Source of the DNA: an uncultured Cryomorphaceae bacterium
Lineage (GTDB): Bacteria; Bacteroidota; Bacteroidia; Flavobacteriales; Schleiferiaceae
NCBI GenBank assembly: GCA_913049755.1
Contig: CAJWXO010000004.1
Span: forward strand, 1-26,511
Reading direction: 5' to 3'
Length of the DNA: 26,511 bases
This document shows positions 7,838 through 16,346 of the stretch, piece by piece. The notes beneath the pieces were generated by a model, which was not told the DNA's origin, ran no database searches, and saw only the letters and a program-made list of their open reading frames with translations. The translations under genes and the position numbers were made by a program. The stretch's first letter is position 1. The number at the start of each line of letters is the position of its first letter.

Positions 7838-9176
7838 AAAAGCCTGGTTTTGTCAATCTTGTGGTTCTCAGCACCCCCAATGGCTTGGGCAGTGCAAATC
7901 TTGTAATGAATGGAATACTCTCGTTGAAGAAATTTTAGAAAAAGCATCAAAAGAATCAACGCCATGGTCAAGCGACACTAAAAATACTCCAATAGCAATT
8001 TCACAAATAAATAGCCTCGAAGTAGGCAGAAAAACAACTGGGGACATTGAGTTTGATCGGGTTCTTGGAGGTGGAATAGTCCCTGGTAGTTTATGCCTAT
8101 TGGGAGGAGAACCGGGTATTGGCAAGTCAACTTTACTTCTACAAATAGCAATTAAAAAAGGCAAAAAAGTACTTTATGTAAGTGGTGAAGAAAGTCTTCA
8201 ACAGATAAAAATGAGAGCTGAACGAATTGGCATCGAAGATGACAAATGCCATGTTTTAGCTGAAGTTTCAACAATAAAAATATTAGAAGCTGCAGAAAAA
8301 ATATCTCCGGAATTATTAATAATTGATTCCATCCAAACAGCATATACACCTAACCTCGATTCCTCAGCAGGTTCCGTTTCCCAAATCAAAGAAGCCGCGG
8401 CAGAGTTCTTACGATACTCCAAGTCAAGACATGTTCCAGTCATACTTGTTGGTCATATAACCAAAGACGGAGGCCTCGCTGGCCCCAAAATATTAGAGCA
8501 TATGGTTGATGTAGTACTTCAATTTGAAGGAGATCGTCATCATTTATATAGAATCCTTCGTTCTCTCAAGAATCGTTTCGGTAGCACTCAAGAACTAGGG
8601 GTATATCAAATGGACAATAAGGGGCTCAATGGAATAACAAACCCAGGTGGGGTCTTATTGGGGCAAAGAGAAGAGGGTAGAAGTGGTTCAGCAATAGGGA
8701 TTGCGTGCGAAGGGACACAGCCATTGCTTGTCGAGGTTCAAGCTCTTGTTAGTCCTGCTGTTTACGGGACTCCACAAAGATCTTGTACAGGATTTGACAC
8801 TAGAAGGTTAAATATGCTTCTTGCAGTTCTAGAAAAACGATGCGGTTTCCGATTAGGATCAAAAGATGTGTTTTTAAATATCACTGGAGGAATGCGGATT
8901 GAAGACCCAGCATTGGATCTAGCTGTCTGTGCTGCTATTTTATCAAGTAATTCTGACATCCCAATTCCACAAGGAATGGCATTTGCCGGAGAGGTTGGAT
9001 TAAATGGTGAAATTCGCCCGGTGAATCGAATAGATCAAAGAATAAAAGAGGCTAAAAAAATAGGTTTTGAAACTATTTTTTATGCTGAACAATCAGATTC
9101 TAAAAACCATTTCCCCACTAAAAACTGTATCACGATTAAAATAATGGAACAGTTAGTTACATCTCTTTTTGGATAA
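7824..9176 (+). CDS. radA: DNA repair protein RadA (Sms)
   Basis: A cytoplasmic ATPase of the RecA superfamily that promotes branch migration and processing of recombination intermediates. The 450 residues match the family. Domains in order: an N-terminal C4 zinc finger (Cys10, Cys13, Cys24, Cys27 in CQSCG...CKSC), the RecA-like core with Walker A GGEPGIGKST (about 94-103) and Walker B LLIIDSIQT, the RadA-specific K-N-R-F-G motif, and a C-terminal Lon protease-like domain that carries LNITGGMRIEDPALDLAV and AFAGEVGLNGEIRPV. The ATG at 7824 lies inside the end of the flippase-like gene (14-nt overlap), which suggests translational coupling. Its end is 3 nt from the end of the convergent OmpA-family gene. 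Confidence 0.97.
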   Translation: MAAIKKAWFCQSCGSQHPQWLGQCKSCNEWNTLVEEILEKASKESTPWSSDTKNTPIAISQINSLEVGRKTTGDIEFDRVLGGGIVPGSLCLLGGEPGIGKSTLLLQIAIKKGKKVLYVSGEESLQQIKMRAERIGIEDDKCHVLAEVSTIKILEAAEKISPELLIIDSIQTAYTPNLDSSAGSVSQIKEAAAEFLRYSKSRHVPVILVGHITKDGGLAGPKILEHMVDVVLQFEGDRHHLYRILRSLKNRFGSTQELGVYQMDNKGLNGITNPGGVLLGQREEGRSGSAIGIACEGTQPLLVEVQALVSPAVYGTPQRSCTGFDTRRLNMLLAVLEKRCGFRLGSKDVFLNITGGMRIEDPALDLAVCAAILSSNSDIPIPQGMAFAGEVGLNGEIRPVNRIDQRIKEAKKIGFETIFYAEQSDSKNHFPTKNCITIKIMEQLVTSLFG

Positions 9177-9179
9177 AAG

Positions 9180-10166
9180 CTATTTTGAAATTAGGTCGGC
9201 AATTTCGCCTAAGTCCGGAGTAATAATTATCTCTGTCCTTCGGTTTCTTGCTTTATTTTCAGCATTATCATTTGCAACAATTGGCATAAACTCTCCTCGT
9301 CCGGACGCTTGAATCTGTTTGGAGGCAACACCTTTTTCGATAAGTATTTTTACAACGGAGGTAGCTCTCATTACAGAGAGATCCCAATTGTCTCTGACTT
9401 GTCCTTTCCCATAATAGGCGTCATCGTCTGTGTGTCCCTCTACAGCAATATTAAGATCTTGATTCTCCCCTAGTACTTGCGCCAATTTTTGTAATGCAGA
9501 AACGCCATCTCTCTGAATTTCCCATTTACCTGACGCAAACATTAGCCTATTATCAAGACTCACATAAACTTGGCCATTTTTCATACTAACAGTTAATCCC
9601 CTATTTTCAAACCCTAATAAGGCATTTGCAATCCGTTTTCTAAAGTATTGTGCAGTTGAGTCTTTACGTGCAATCAATGACTCCAATTCATTCACTCGTC
9701 TTTCTCTTGATTGTAATGCTAATTCAAGATTTATAAGACGAGATTGTTCCAGCTTTAAGGAATCTTCTTTAGCTGCCAACCTTTTAGCTAAAGATTCCAT
9801 TTGCTCTAGCATTATTTTATTCTCTCTTAAATTAGCTGCCACCAATGAGCTATTATTATTAAGTGCATACTGATAATTAGCATTTAAATCATCGAATGAC
9901 TTTTTCAGTTTGCGATATTTCCTGCCTTTAGCGATTGAATCCGTCATTAAAGTATTTAATGCCATTCTCATCACTTTCACATCTGATGAAATTTCTTTTA
10001 GATCAGTTTCAGCTCTATCTGTTGTGCTCTTTAAATTTTGATTTTCACCAACAACTACATTATATGATTCCTGTAGCTCGGAATGGACTTTTGGAGAAAC
10101 GCAGGATAGGGTTGCTATTAAAAGAAAACCATTTAAGAATATTCTTTTTACCAGATTTTGTAACAT
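9180..10166 (-). CDS. OmpA-family lipoprotein with coiled coil
   Basis: About 328 residues. I place the start at the ATG at 10166. The longer open frame, to 10229, would run into the upstream exonuclease gene, while the chosen start gives a clean lipoprotein signal (LNGFLLIATLSC, Cys22). The middle (about 30-170) is a long heptad-rich coiled coil with many Leu, Glu and Arg residues (for example NLELALQSRERRVNELESL). The C-terminal OmpA domain (about 210-320) has the peptidoglycan-binding signature N-I-A-V-E-G-H-T-D-D-D and the A-x-N-R-R-T-E-I-I-I end. The protein should be tethered to the outer membrane and bind the cell wall in the periplasm. It has no beta-barrel, so it is a Pal-like rather than a porin-like member. 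It is the last gene of the minus-strand group. Confidence 0.9.
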   Translation of the reverse strand: MLQNLVKRIFLNGFLLIATLSCVSPKVHSELQESYNVVVGENQNLKSTTDRAETDLKEISSDVKVMRMALNTLMTDSIAKGRKYRKLKKSFDDLNANYQYALNNNSSLVAANLRENKIMLEQMESLAKRLAAKEDSLKLEQSRLINLELALQSRERRVNELESLIARKDSTAQYFRKRIANALLGFENRGLTVSMKNGQVYVSLDNRLMFASGKWEIQRDGVSALQKLAQVLGENQDLNIAVEGHTDDDAYYGKGQVRDNWDLSVMRATSVVKILIEKGVASKQIQASGRGEFMPIVANDNAENKARNRRTEIIITPDLGEIADLISK

Positions 10167-10183
10167 ATCAGAAAACTTCAATT

Positions 10184-10957
10184 TTATATAAAGGTAATTG
10201 GCAATTGCCATTCTAAAAGAACTGGACAATGGTCACTTAATTTCAACTCATATAAGTGACTACAACTCTTTGCTGCTTTGCTGGCTGAAGGACTTAACCA
10301 AAACCCATCAATACGCCAACCTATATTTTTTTCTCGACTTCGTGATTGATAGCTCCACCATGTAAAGTTCTCTGGAGCAGAATTAAATATTCGAAACGCG
10401 TCCCTCCAGCCTTCTCTTTCTAAATTATCCAACCAACTCCTTTCCTCGCGCGTGAATCCAGGTTTTCCTGAAAGTCTTTTAGGGTTATGAATGTCAATTT
10501 CTCTATGACAAATATTCCAGTCTGCAGCTATAATTATATTAGAATGCCGCTTGCTTAAATCATCTATATAATCTTTAAATGCCTTTAAAAATTCTAGCTT
10601 ATAAAACTGACGTTTATTACTTAGTGCGCCACTAGGGAAATATGCATTGACTATCACAACACCAGGATATTCTATTAGCATAACTCTCCCCTCATCATCC
10701 CATTTGCTGTCTCCCATCCCTAAAAAAACATTTATTGGTGGATTCTTGGCAATTGCTAAAACCCCACTGTATCCTTTTTTCAAGGCAGAAAATAATCTTT
10801 TCCAATATCCTGGAAATAAGTTATCAATAGCCTCAAAATCATCATAACGAACTTCTTGAAAAAGAAGAAGGTCCGCATCAGTAGATTCCCACCAGCCGAC
10901 CATTCCTTTTTTTACACAGGCGCGAATACCATTACCGTTGAGGCTAATGATTCGCAT
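10184..10957 (-). CDS. xth: Exodeoxyribonuclease III / AP endonuclease (Xth-like)
   Basis: A 257-residue member of the exonuclease-endonuclease-phosphatase fold that cuts DNA at abasic sites and degrades 3' ends in base excision repair. Key residues are present: Asn7 in LNGNGIRA, Glu35 in FQEVR, Asp146 and Asn148 in ADWNICH, and the Asp242-His243 pair in SDHCPV. Other family marks are YSGV, NAYFPSG, the HREIDIHNPK segment and IGWRIDGFWLS. Small differences from the usual sequence (LNG for LNV, ADWNIC for GDFNIA) spare the catalytic residues. It lies 5 nt downstream of the coiled-coil membrane protein gene and 17 nt upstream of the chosen start of the OmpA-family gene, so it is probably co-transcribed with two envelope genes. 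Confidence 0.93.
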   Translation of the reverse strand: MRIISLNGNGIRACVKKGMVGWWESTDADLLLFQEVRYDDFEAIDNLFPGYWKRLFSALKKGYSGVLAIAKNPPINVFLGMGDSKWDDEGRVMLIEYPGVVIVNAYFPSGALSNKRQFYKLEFLKAFKDYIDDLSKRHSNIIIAADWNICHREIDIHNPKRLSGKPGFTREERSWLDNLEREGWRDAFRIFNSAPENFTWWSYQSRSREKNIGWRIDGFWLSPSASKAAKSCSHLYELKLSDHCPVLLEWQLPITFI

Positions 10958-10962
10958 TATAT

Positions 10963-11829
10963 TTATTCGAGAGTCAAACGCGCCTCTCCAATTTTTTCAT
11001 TGGAAGTATAAACCGCAAGAGTATATGATCCACTTGCCAATTCTGTTTGAACATCAAACGATAGGCAACATCCAGTTGGCTCCCCATTAAAATTAATCAC
11101 TTGAGACGAAGAGTATATCATCTTTTCACCATTGACCCACATGGTTTTTTCGTCAGTACTTGCCGCCAAAACACGTCGATCAGGGGTGTTGATTCGTAAA
11201 TACAATGTTCGCTCTCCTTTTGCCGCTAGGGTGTTTTTTGAAATTGTCATGCAGGCTTTGACTCTGTTGGCGCGATTGGCAGAATTTGTGGCTTTCTCAA
11301 CCCCTTTAGAGTTTAACTTGTAAGCACTTGCCTCAATGCTACTGAGCTGCAATTTTGCGCCTTTTTCTATTTTTTTAGATAGAGTATTGCTCTTGACGAC
11401 CTCCGCTTTAAGATCTAATAATATTGAATCTTTAACTCCAACAACAGCTGATAATTCTCGATTTACAGAATCAATATCTTCAGTCAAATTTGAAATATGT
11501 TTACGCAGAGAAAACACCTCATTTCTCAATGATTTGATTTGAGATCTAGATGCAGAATTCACTCTTTCAATCTTAGAAATCATTTCATTAAGCCTTGTTG
11601 TCTCTCGGGAGATAAATGAACTCAATGAGTCATTAGCACTAGATTGCGCATTCAGATCTCTTTTATAATCTTCAAGTTGGGTTATTAAAGCGACTTTTTC
11701 CTGCTCTAAGTCATCAATACTTGATGATTGATCAAACGCAAAATATGATAACGCCCCAACAAGGGCAAGCAATACAACCAACAATATCGTTATAGTGCGC
11801 TGGCGGTTCTGGGACAATTCTTGACTCAT
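10963..11829 (-). CDS. Membrane-anchored coiled-coil protein with C-terminal beta domain
   Basis: A 288-residue protein of unknown function. It has a short charged N-terminus, one transmembrane helix (about residues 12-31, TITILLVVLLALVGALSYF), a long coiled coil (about 36-165), and a compact C-terminal domain (about 190-288). The C-terminal domain has alternating beta strands, ACMTISKNTLAAKGERTLYLRI followed later by GCCLSFDVQ and SGSYTLAVYTS. The topology suggests that the coiled coil and the C-terminal domain lie in the periplasm. Such proteins are sometimes mislabelled as SMC-like because of the coiled coil; there is no ATPase motif here. A good -7 promoter element sits 21 nt upstream, so this is the first gene of the group with the exonuclease and the OmpA-family lipoprotein. 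A role in envelope organisation is inferred only from that context. Confidence 0.75.
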   Translation of the reverse strand: MSQELSQNRQRTITILLVVLLALVGALSYFAFDQSSSIDDLEQEKVALITQLEDYKRDLNAQSSANDSLSSFISRETTRLNEMISKIERVNSASRSQIKSLRNEVFSLRKHISNLTEDIDSVNRELSAVVGVKDSILLDLKAEVVKSNTLSKKIEKGAKLQLSSIEASAYKLNSKGVEKATNSANRANRVKACMTISKNTLAAKGERTLYLRINTPDRRVLAASTDEKTMWVNGEKMIYSSSQVINFNGEPTGCCLSFDVQTELASGSYTLAVYTSNEKIGEARLTLE

Positions 11830-11850
11830 GAGACTTAGTTAATTTAAGTA

Positions 11851-11858
11851 CAAATGTA
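11851..11858 (-). promoter_or_regulatory. Bacteroidota -7 promoter element TACATTTG
   Basis: A perfect TAnnTTTG match on the minus strand, 21 nt before the ATG of the coiled-coil protein gene, in the 67-base gap after the giant T9SS gene. It is also part of a small GTAC-AAAT-GTAC dyad (11848-11859). No clear -33 box. It likely drives the three-gene group that runs down to 9180. Confidence 0.5.
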
Positions 11859-11896
11859 CAATTTCTATCAATTAAAAGAATATGGTCATTAACTTC

Positions 11897-14800
11897 CTAA
11901 TTATCAATAACAAACCGAGTTGTCATAACTCCCGTGGTTGATTTCATCTCTAATAAATAGATCCCCGCGGATAGATTACGCAGATCAAAAGATTTTTTGA
12001 CTCGCCCACTCTGATGATATTCATTATTATCAAGAATAAGATTTCCGGTTAAGGTCATTATTCTAAACTGCATATCACTCGAAGTACTTATCTCAAATTC
12101 AATATCAAATTTACCCATGGTCGGATTTGGATAAAGTCTGAAATTAATGAGATTTAAATCCTCCATCCCAACTGTAAAATTCAAAGTATCAGAAATTATT
12201 CCACAGACATTCTGAGCAAAGACAATTGCTGTTCCAGGCCCATTTGTAATGAATATATGAGTTATAGAATCACCGACGGCCGTTGTTCCATCGCTAAAAT
12301 ACCAACCTGTGCTATCTTGACCTGAAGCTCCAGAAACAAAATCCATCGTTACAGGATTTAAAGAAGTAACTGTATAGGATGGACTAACTGTTGGAAGTGG
12401 AGAACTAGCAGTTGTGTATGATGCCGGTGAAGACCAATTTGAAAGCGATCCTGAACACGAATCACGAACATAAAAATCATAAATAGTTCCTGGCGTCAGG
12501 CCTGTTATAATTTTCATTGTTGCGCTAGATGATCCCATATTATTTACTGTCAATCCTTGACCCAGGGTAAAGCCTGCGGGTCCATATTCTATGATTGAAC
12601 TAATCTGTTGGCCGGATGACGACCAATTCACATCAGCTGTTACGCAGTCGTTATTAGAAATACTAACATTTGTTGGCGCTGAACATTGACCGCTGACGAA
12701 GAAATTATCAAAAAAGACATCTGGGCCGTATCCGGAAATTCCGTCAAAACGGAATACAACATCTTGACCCAAATAAGAAGATGGAAGAGAATTTGTTTCA
12801 GTGATGAATGTCCCGGGAGAAGTATACTGTGACCCAGGAGAATCGAAGGACTGACCAATTAAGCTAGCCAGTGTGTCCCAAGAGGTAGACGTAGTAGGGC
12901 GGACAAGTAAAACAAGCTGGTCAGTAGGGTAAGAGGTACTAAACTGATGGCTCCATTCAAATGAAACTTGGGCAGCTGAAGAAATTGTCACTGGTGGTGA
13001 TGTTAATTCCGCCGTTCCAGAAGACCATGACCAAAAATTACCTCGCATTGCATAGCCTGCTCCCAATGAATAAGATGAGAACTGTTGTGAACCTGATGAA
13101 GTCCAACAAGTTAGAGGTGCAGCATCAAAATTCTCTAAATATGGAGTACTATAAACTGAACATAACGTTTGAATCGTAACCGGACCTGCCCATCCAGACA
13201 AGTCAGTTGGACCACAAGAGTCACGGACATAAACATCATAAGCAGTATTAGCGGTCAAACCAGAAATGGTATGTGCTGAAGTAACATTGTGTGCAACTGT
13301 TCCGGCACTCGCTCCAGTTCCAGTGTAAAATCCTACAGGCCCCCACATTACGGATGACCCTTGAGGTGGGCTGGCGCTGGTCCACGAAATATCTGCTGTT
13401 GAGTTACTAACTGATCCAGAAGAAGGTGTCGGATCAGGGCATGATGCTACAGCTTCTACATAGAAATTATCAAAAAAGACATCTGGGCCGTATCCCGAAT
13501 TTCCAACAATTTGAAAAACGACATCAGTTCCAATGTATGAACCGGGTAAATATTGAAGTTCATTAATAAATGTTCCTGGAGTTGTAGTTCCAGCTCCTGG
13601 ACTTGAAAAATTGGTTCCAATTAAATTAACAATTGTGTCCCATGAAGTCGATGATACTGGTCGCGCAAGAAGTAATAATTGATCATTGGGATAACTGCCA
13701 ATATATTGACCACTGTGTGACCAATCGAAAGACACCTGAGCTAAAGCTGAGATAGTTATTGGGCGTGAAGTTAAAAGAGCATAATTACCATTGGTCCAAC
13801 CCCAATAGCCACCCTCCATTGCATTGCCTCCTGTTGCTAGGACATACGGAGCAAACTGCCTTGTCCCCCCAGAGGGGTCCCAACATGCCAATTGGGCAGC
13901 ATTAAAATCTTCTGAGTATGGAAGTGTCGCGGCCAAGCAAGCGGTTGTAAATGATACTGGCCCTTGCCATGGGCCGATATTCCCGGTGCCACAACTATCC
14001 GCTACCCATACTGTATAAGTGGTAGATGGGGTTAATCCTGAAATGCTATAAGTATTCCCAGTCACCAATACTGAATTAGAAACAGAGCCAGTTCCAGGAT
14101 TAAACCCTGAGGGACCCCATGCCACATAGGAACCTGTTGTCAAGGGATCCCCGTGTGTCCAAGCTATTGCTGCCGTGGTTGCTCCTGGTGCTGCGGAGAC
14201 ATTTTGAGCAGGAAGACATGTTGGTTGTGTTTCAAAAATAAAATCATCCAGATATACATAGTAATATTGACTTTGTAAAAGTCTCAATGCCACATGGGAA
14301 TGACCTACATTAACCGCAGGGAAAGCCACAGTATATTCGTCAAAAGTAGTCGTTAAATCTATCGTATCAACGGGAATAAAACTAGATTGCACTCCAGGAG
14401 AAGACATTGTTCCTACAATTAATTTCGATTGACTAAATGATGAACTTTTTGTCAACCTCAAACGTATTTGTGAATTATTTTGCTGCAAGTCGGACAACAA
14501 AGGCGAAACAAAAGTCACATTTGTAGCCGCTGAATTGTATATGCTTATATAATTTGGTGTTGTAAAGGCAGCAGTTTGAAACGTACTAGGAAGTTGTACT
14601 TCAGCTGTGAACCCTGACCCCGAACCAGTTATGGTCCAACATGCAGGACTATCGCCGTCTGAATAAGAGTCCCAATCCTCATAATATCCCAAAGCAGCGC
14701 TAAATGGCGAACAAAGAGTGGTAAAGGAATATGGGCCTGTCCAAATAGAATTGCCATTTCCCTGACCTGTGCAGTTTCGCATAACATAATATTCATAACT

Positions 14801-16258
14801 CTGATTTGCAGATAAACCAGAAATAATATGGTTTGATGAGTTTGCCGTATCCAAATTCCCAGTTCCAACTGTGAACCCGACAGGTCCCCATTGAACAACG
14901 AAATTTGAACCTGCAGAATTCCAACTTAGGGTTGCTGATGTATCAGAAATAGAAGATACTCCAAGCGTAGTAGGCTCGGGACATGATGGTTGCTGTTCAA
15001 TGATCAAGTCGTCAAGCCATGCGTCATTTGACCAAGCAGACCAACCAACAAAACGAAATTCTGCATTAACCCCATAATAGGTAGAAGAGTCTAAGTTTAA
15101 CATCTCTGATTTGTAAGTTCCCGGAGCATTCCAAGATGCGCCATCTTGAGAATCAAATGATGGTCCCTCAACATCCCAAAGGGTATCCCATGCAGAAGCC
15201 CCTGAGATGCGAGCCAATAAAGCCAATCTCTCGGAAGAAAAACCACTTGCATGAGACCATTTAAACTTTACGCGGGCTAAAGAATTTAAACTCACAGGGG
15301 CAGTTGTTAAGTAACCTATACCATTAGATTGCCATGCTCCCCCCATATCAGCATGGGCTGCATTAGCATCTTGGTCCCATTGTTGTGAGCCTCCAGTTAA
15401 AATGAAGCAATTGGGGGGCCAAGAAGTGAAGTTTTCAGAGACAGGTAAACTTTGGGTAACGCAAGGAGTGCATAATTCTATCGGGCCACTCCACAAAGAG
15501 TATCCATTTCCCGCCAAAGAGCAATTAGATCGTACATAAAAATCATAACAAGTATTAGGAGTCAATCCTGAAACTATGGGAGAAGTTGAGGTATCATTAA
15601 CAACTGTACCCGTTCCTTGAGTAAATCCTGCGGGGCCATATTCAATATCGAAAGATGAACCACTTGCCGTGTAAAAAAACGACAATGAAGTGTCTGTCTT
15701 GGCGCCTGGTGTAAGATAATAGGGCTGAGGGCAAACGGGAGGTGCTCCTACAAATACTGTGTAATCATGAACCTCTCCATAGGTAAATGAAGAGCATGAC
15801 TCTGTTGCGAGTAAGGCGGTTCCGCTCCATTTACACCTTAAGCGCATCCTGTGCGCTCCTTGAGAGATGGTCGTTGGTATGACTATATTTTCAGCATAAA
15901 CAACATTGGCACTTGGCCCTGCTTGAGATGCTGACCAAAGATGCTCTCCTGCGTCATCAAAGTCTCCATCGTCATTATTATCAATCCATATAGCATACCA
16001 CTGACTTGAATAACCAGAGGTGACGGAAAACACCAATTGTGCAGTCTGTTGAATCTGAACTGTGTCTGTTGTGTAATCGCCATAACCAGCAGTTGAGCAA
16101 CCCGTAGCAGTTTGTACTAAATTATTGAGCGTGACATCATCAAGATTGTCTCCCACAGTACAGCCAGTTGTATAAAGACCAGTTGTGCAATAAGTTTGAG
16201 AACTGACACTATAGCCTAAGGCCATAACTAAGAAGCAAAGTGCGTAAATTCGTTTCAT
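11897..16258 (-). CDS. Giant T9SS-exported modular adhesin-like protein
   Basis: A 1453-residue protein. Modules in order: signal peptide (1-21, ending VSSQ); a GEVED domain (about 22-170, with WIDNNDDGDFDDAGE and Y-G-E-V-H-D-Y-T); then alternating fibronectin type III domains (about 175-266, 426-516, 681-774, 940-1034, 1192-1285) and four MAM/choice-of-anchor-J-like jelly rolls (about 267-424, 517-680, 775-938, 1035-1190); a PKD-like domain (about 1288-1365); and a type A T9SS sorting domain (about 1373-1453, with FRLYPNPTMGKFDIEF and LSAGIYLLEM). Every FN3 copy carries a W/Y-G-P-x-G-F motif, and most continue into G-T-G. The protein should cross the outer membrane through the type IX machinery and be attached to the surface or released. 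No enzymatic domain is visible, so adhesion or biofilm-matrix function is inferred from architecture. It appears to be its own transcription unit. Confidence 0.92.
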   Translation of the reverse strand: MKRIYALCFLVMALGYSVSSQTYCTTGLYTTGCTVGDNLDDVTLNNLVQTATGCSTAGYGDYTTDTVQIQQTAQLVFSVTSGYSSQWYAIWIDNNDDGDFDDAGEHLWSASQAGPSANVVYAENIVIPTTISQGAHRMRLRCKWSGTALLATESCSSFTYGEVHDYTVFVGAPPVCPQPYYLTPGAKTDTSLSFFYTASGSSFDIEYGPAGFTQGTGTVVNDTSTSPIVSGLTPNTCYDFYVRSNCSLAGNGYSLWSGPIELCTPCVTQSLPVSENFTSWPPNCFILTGGSQQWDQDANAAHADMGGAWQSNGIGYLTTAPVSLNSLARVKFKWSHASGFSSERLALLARISGASAWDTLWDVEGPSFDSQDGASWNAPGTYKSEMLNLDSSTYYGVNAEFRFVGWSAWSNDAWLDDLIIEQQPSCPEPTTLGVSSISDTSATLSWNSAGSNFVVQWGPVGFTVGTGNLDTANSSNHIISGLSANQSYEYYVMRNCTGQGNGNSIWTGPYSFTTLCSPFSAALGYYEDWDSYSDGDSPACWTITGSGSGFTAEVQLPSTFQTAAFTTPNYISIYNSAATNVTFVSPLLSDLQQNNSQIRLRLTKSSSFSQSKLIVGTMSSPGVQSSFIPVDTIDLTTTFDEYTVAFPAVNVGHSHVALRLLQSQYYYVYLDDFIFETQPTCLPAQNVSAAPGATTAAIAWTHGDPLTTGSYVAWGPSGFNPGTGSVSNSVLVTGNTYSISGLTPSTTYTVWVADSCGTGNIGPWQGPVSFTTACLAATLPYSEDFNAAQLACWDPSGGTRQFAPYVLATGGNAMEGGYWGWTNGNYALLTSRPITISALAQVSFDWSHSGQYIGSYPNDQLLLLARPVSSTSWDTIVNLIGTNFSSPGAGTTTPGTFINELQYLPGSYIGTDVVFQIVGNSGYGPDVFFDNFYVEAVASCPDPTPSSGSVSNSTADISWTSASPPQGSSVMWGPVGFYTGTGASAGTVAHNVTSAHTISGLTANTAYDVYVRDSCGPTDLSGWAGPVTIQTLCSVYSTPYLENFDAAPLTCWTSSGSQQFSSYSLGAGYAMRGNFWSWSSGTAELTSPPVTISSAAQVSFEWSHQFSTSYPTDQLVLLVRPTTSTSWDTLASLIGQSFDSPGSQYTSPGTFITETNSLPSSYLGQDVVFRFDGISGYGPDVFFDNFFVSGQCSAPTNVSISNNDCVTADVNWSSSGQQISSIIEYGPAGFTLGQGLTVNNMGSSSATMKIITGLTPGTIYDFYVRDSCSGSLSNWSSPASYTTASSPLPTVSPSYTVTSLNPVTMDFVSGASGQDSTGWYFSDGTTAVGDSITHIFITNGPGTAIVFAQNVCGIISDTLNFTVGMEDLNLINFRLYPNPTMGKFDIEFEISTSSDMQFRIMTLTGNLILDNNEYHQSGRVKKSFDLRNLSAGIYLLEMKSTTGVMTTRFVIDN
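12700..12733. repeat. 34-nt direct repeat, copy 1 (inside the T9SS gene)
   Basis: Identical over 34 bases to 13462-13495. It encodes the G-Y-G-P-D-V-F-F-D-N-F end of the fourth jelly-roll module. The 762-base spacing equals 254 codons, which is one FN3 plus one jelly-roll module. Confidence 0.9.
13462..13495. repeat. 34-nt direct repeat, copy 2 (inside the T9SS gene)
   Basis: Second copy of the 34-base identity, at the end of the third jelly-roll module. Identity drops immediately outside it, so the two modules are related by duplication with either local conversion or strong constraint at this motif. Confidence 0.9.
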
Positions 16259-16296
16259 AATGGAAAACTATTTTGAAGTGTAATATTTTCAGCTTC

Positions 16297-16304
16297 CAAA
16301 AGTA
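16297..16304 (-). promoter_or_regulatory. Bacteroidota -7 promoter element TACTTTTG
   Basis: A perfect TAnnTTTG match on the minus strand, 38 nt before the ATG of the giant T9SS gene, in the 88-base divergent gap. No convincing -33 box, and no matching element was found for the plus-strand neighbour. Confidence 0.45.
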
Positions 16305-16346
16305 TTTCTTAAAAGCTAATTTTCAGAATCTAATGGAATTGTAAAA

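Noticed and set aside
9935..10216. Plus-strand open frame opposite the OmpA-family gene
   Set aside because: It is a shadow of the coiled-coil coding region and has no independent support.
10167..10229. Longer N-terminus of the OmpA-family protein starting at 10229
   Set aside because: It would overlap the exonuclease gene by 46 nt and bury the lipoprotein signal behind 21 extra residues. The ATG at 10166 gives a clean signal peptide.
12700..13495. CRISPR-like repeats
   Set aside because: There are only two copies, 762 bases apart, inside one coding frame; they are module repeats of a protein.
14629..14898. Minus-strand open frame within the giant T9SS gene
   Set aside because: It is an out-of-frame shadow; the main frame has continuous, recognisable domains there.
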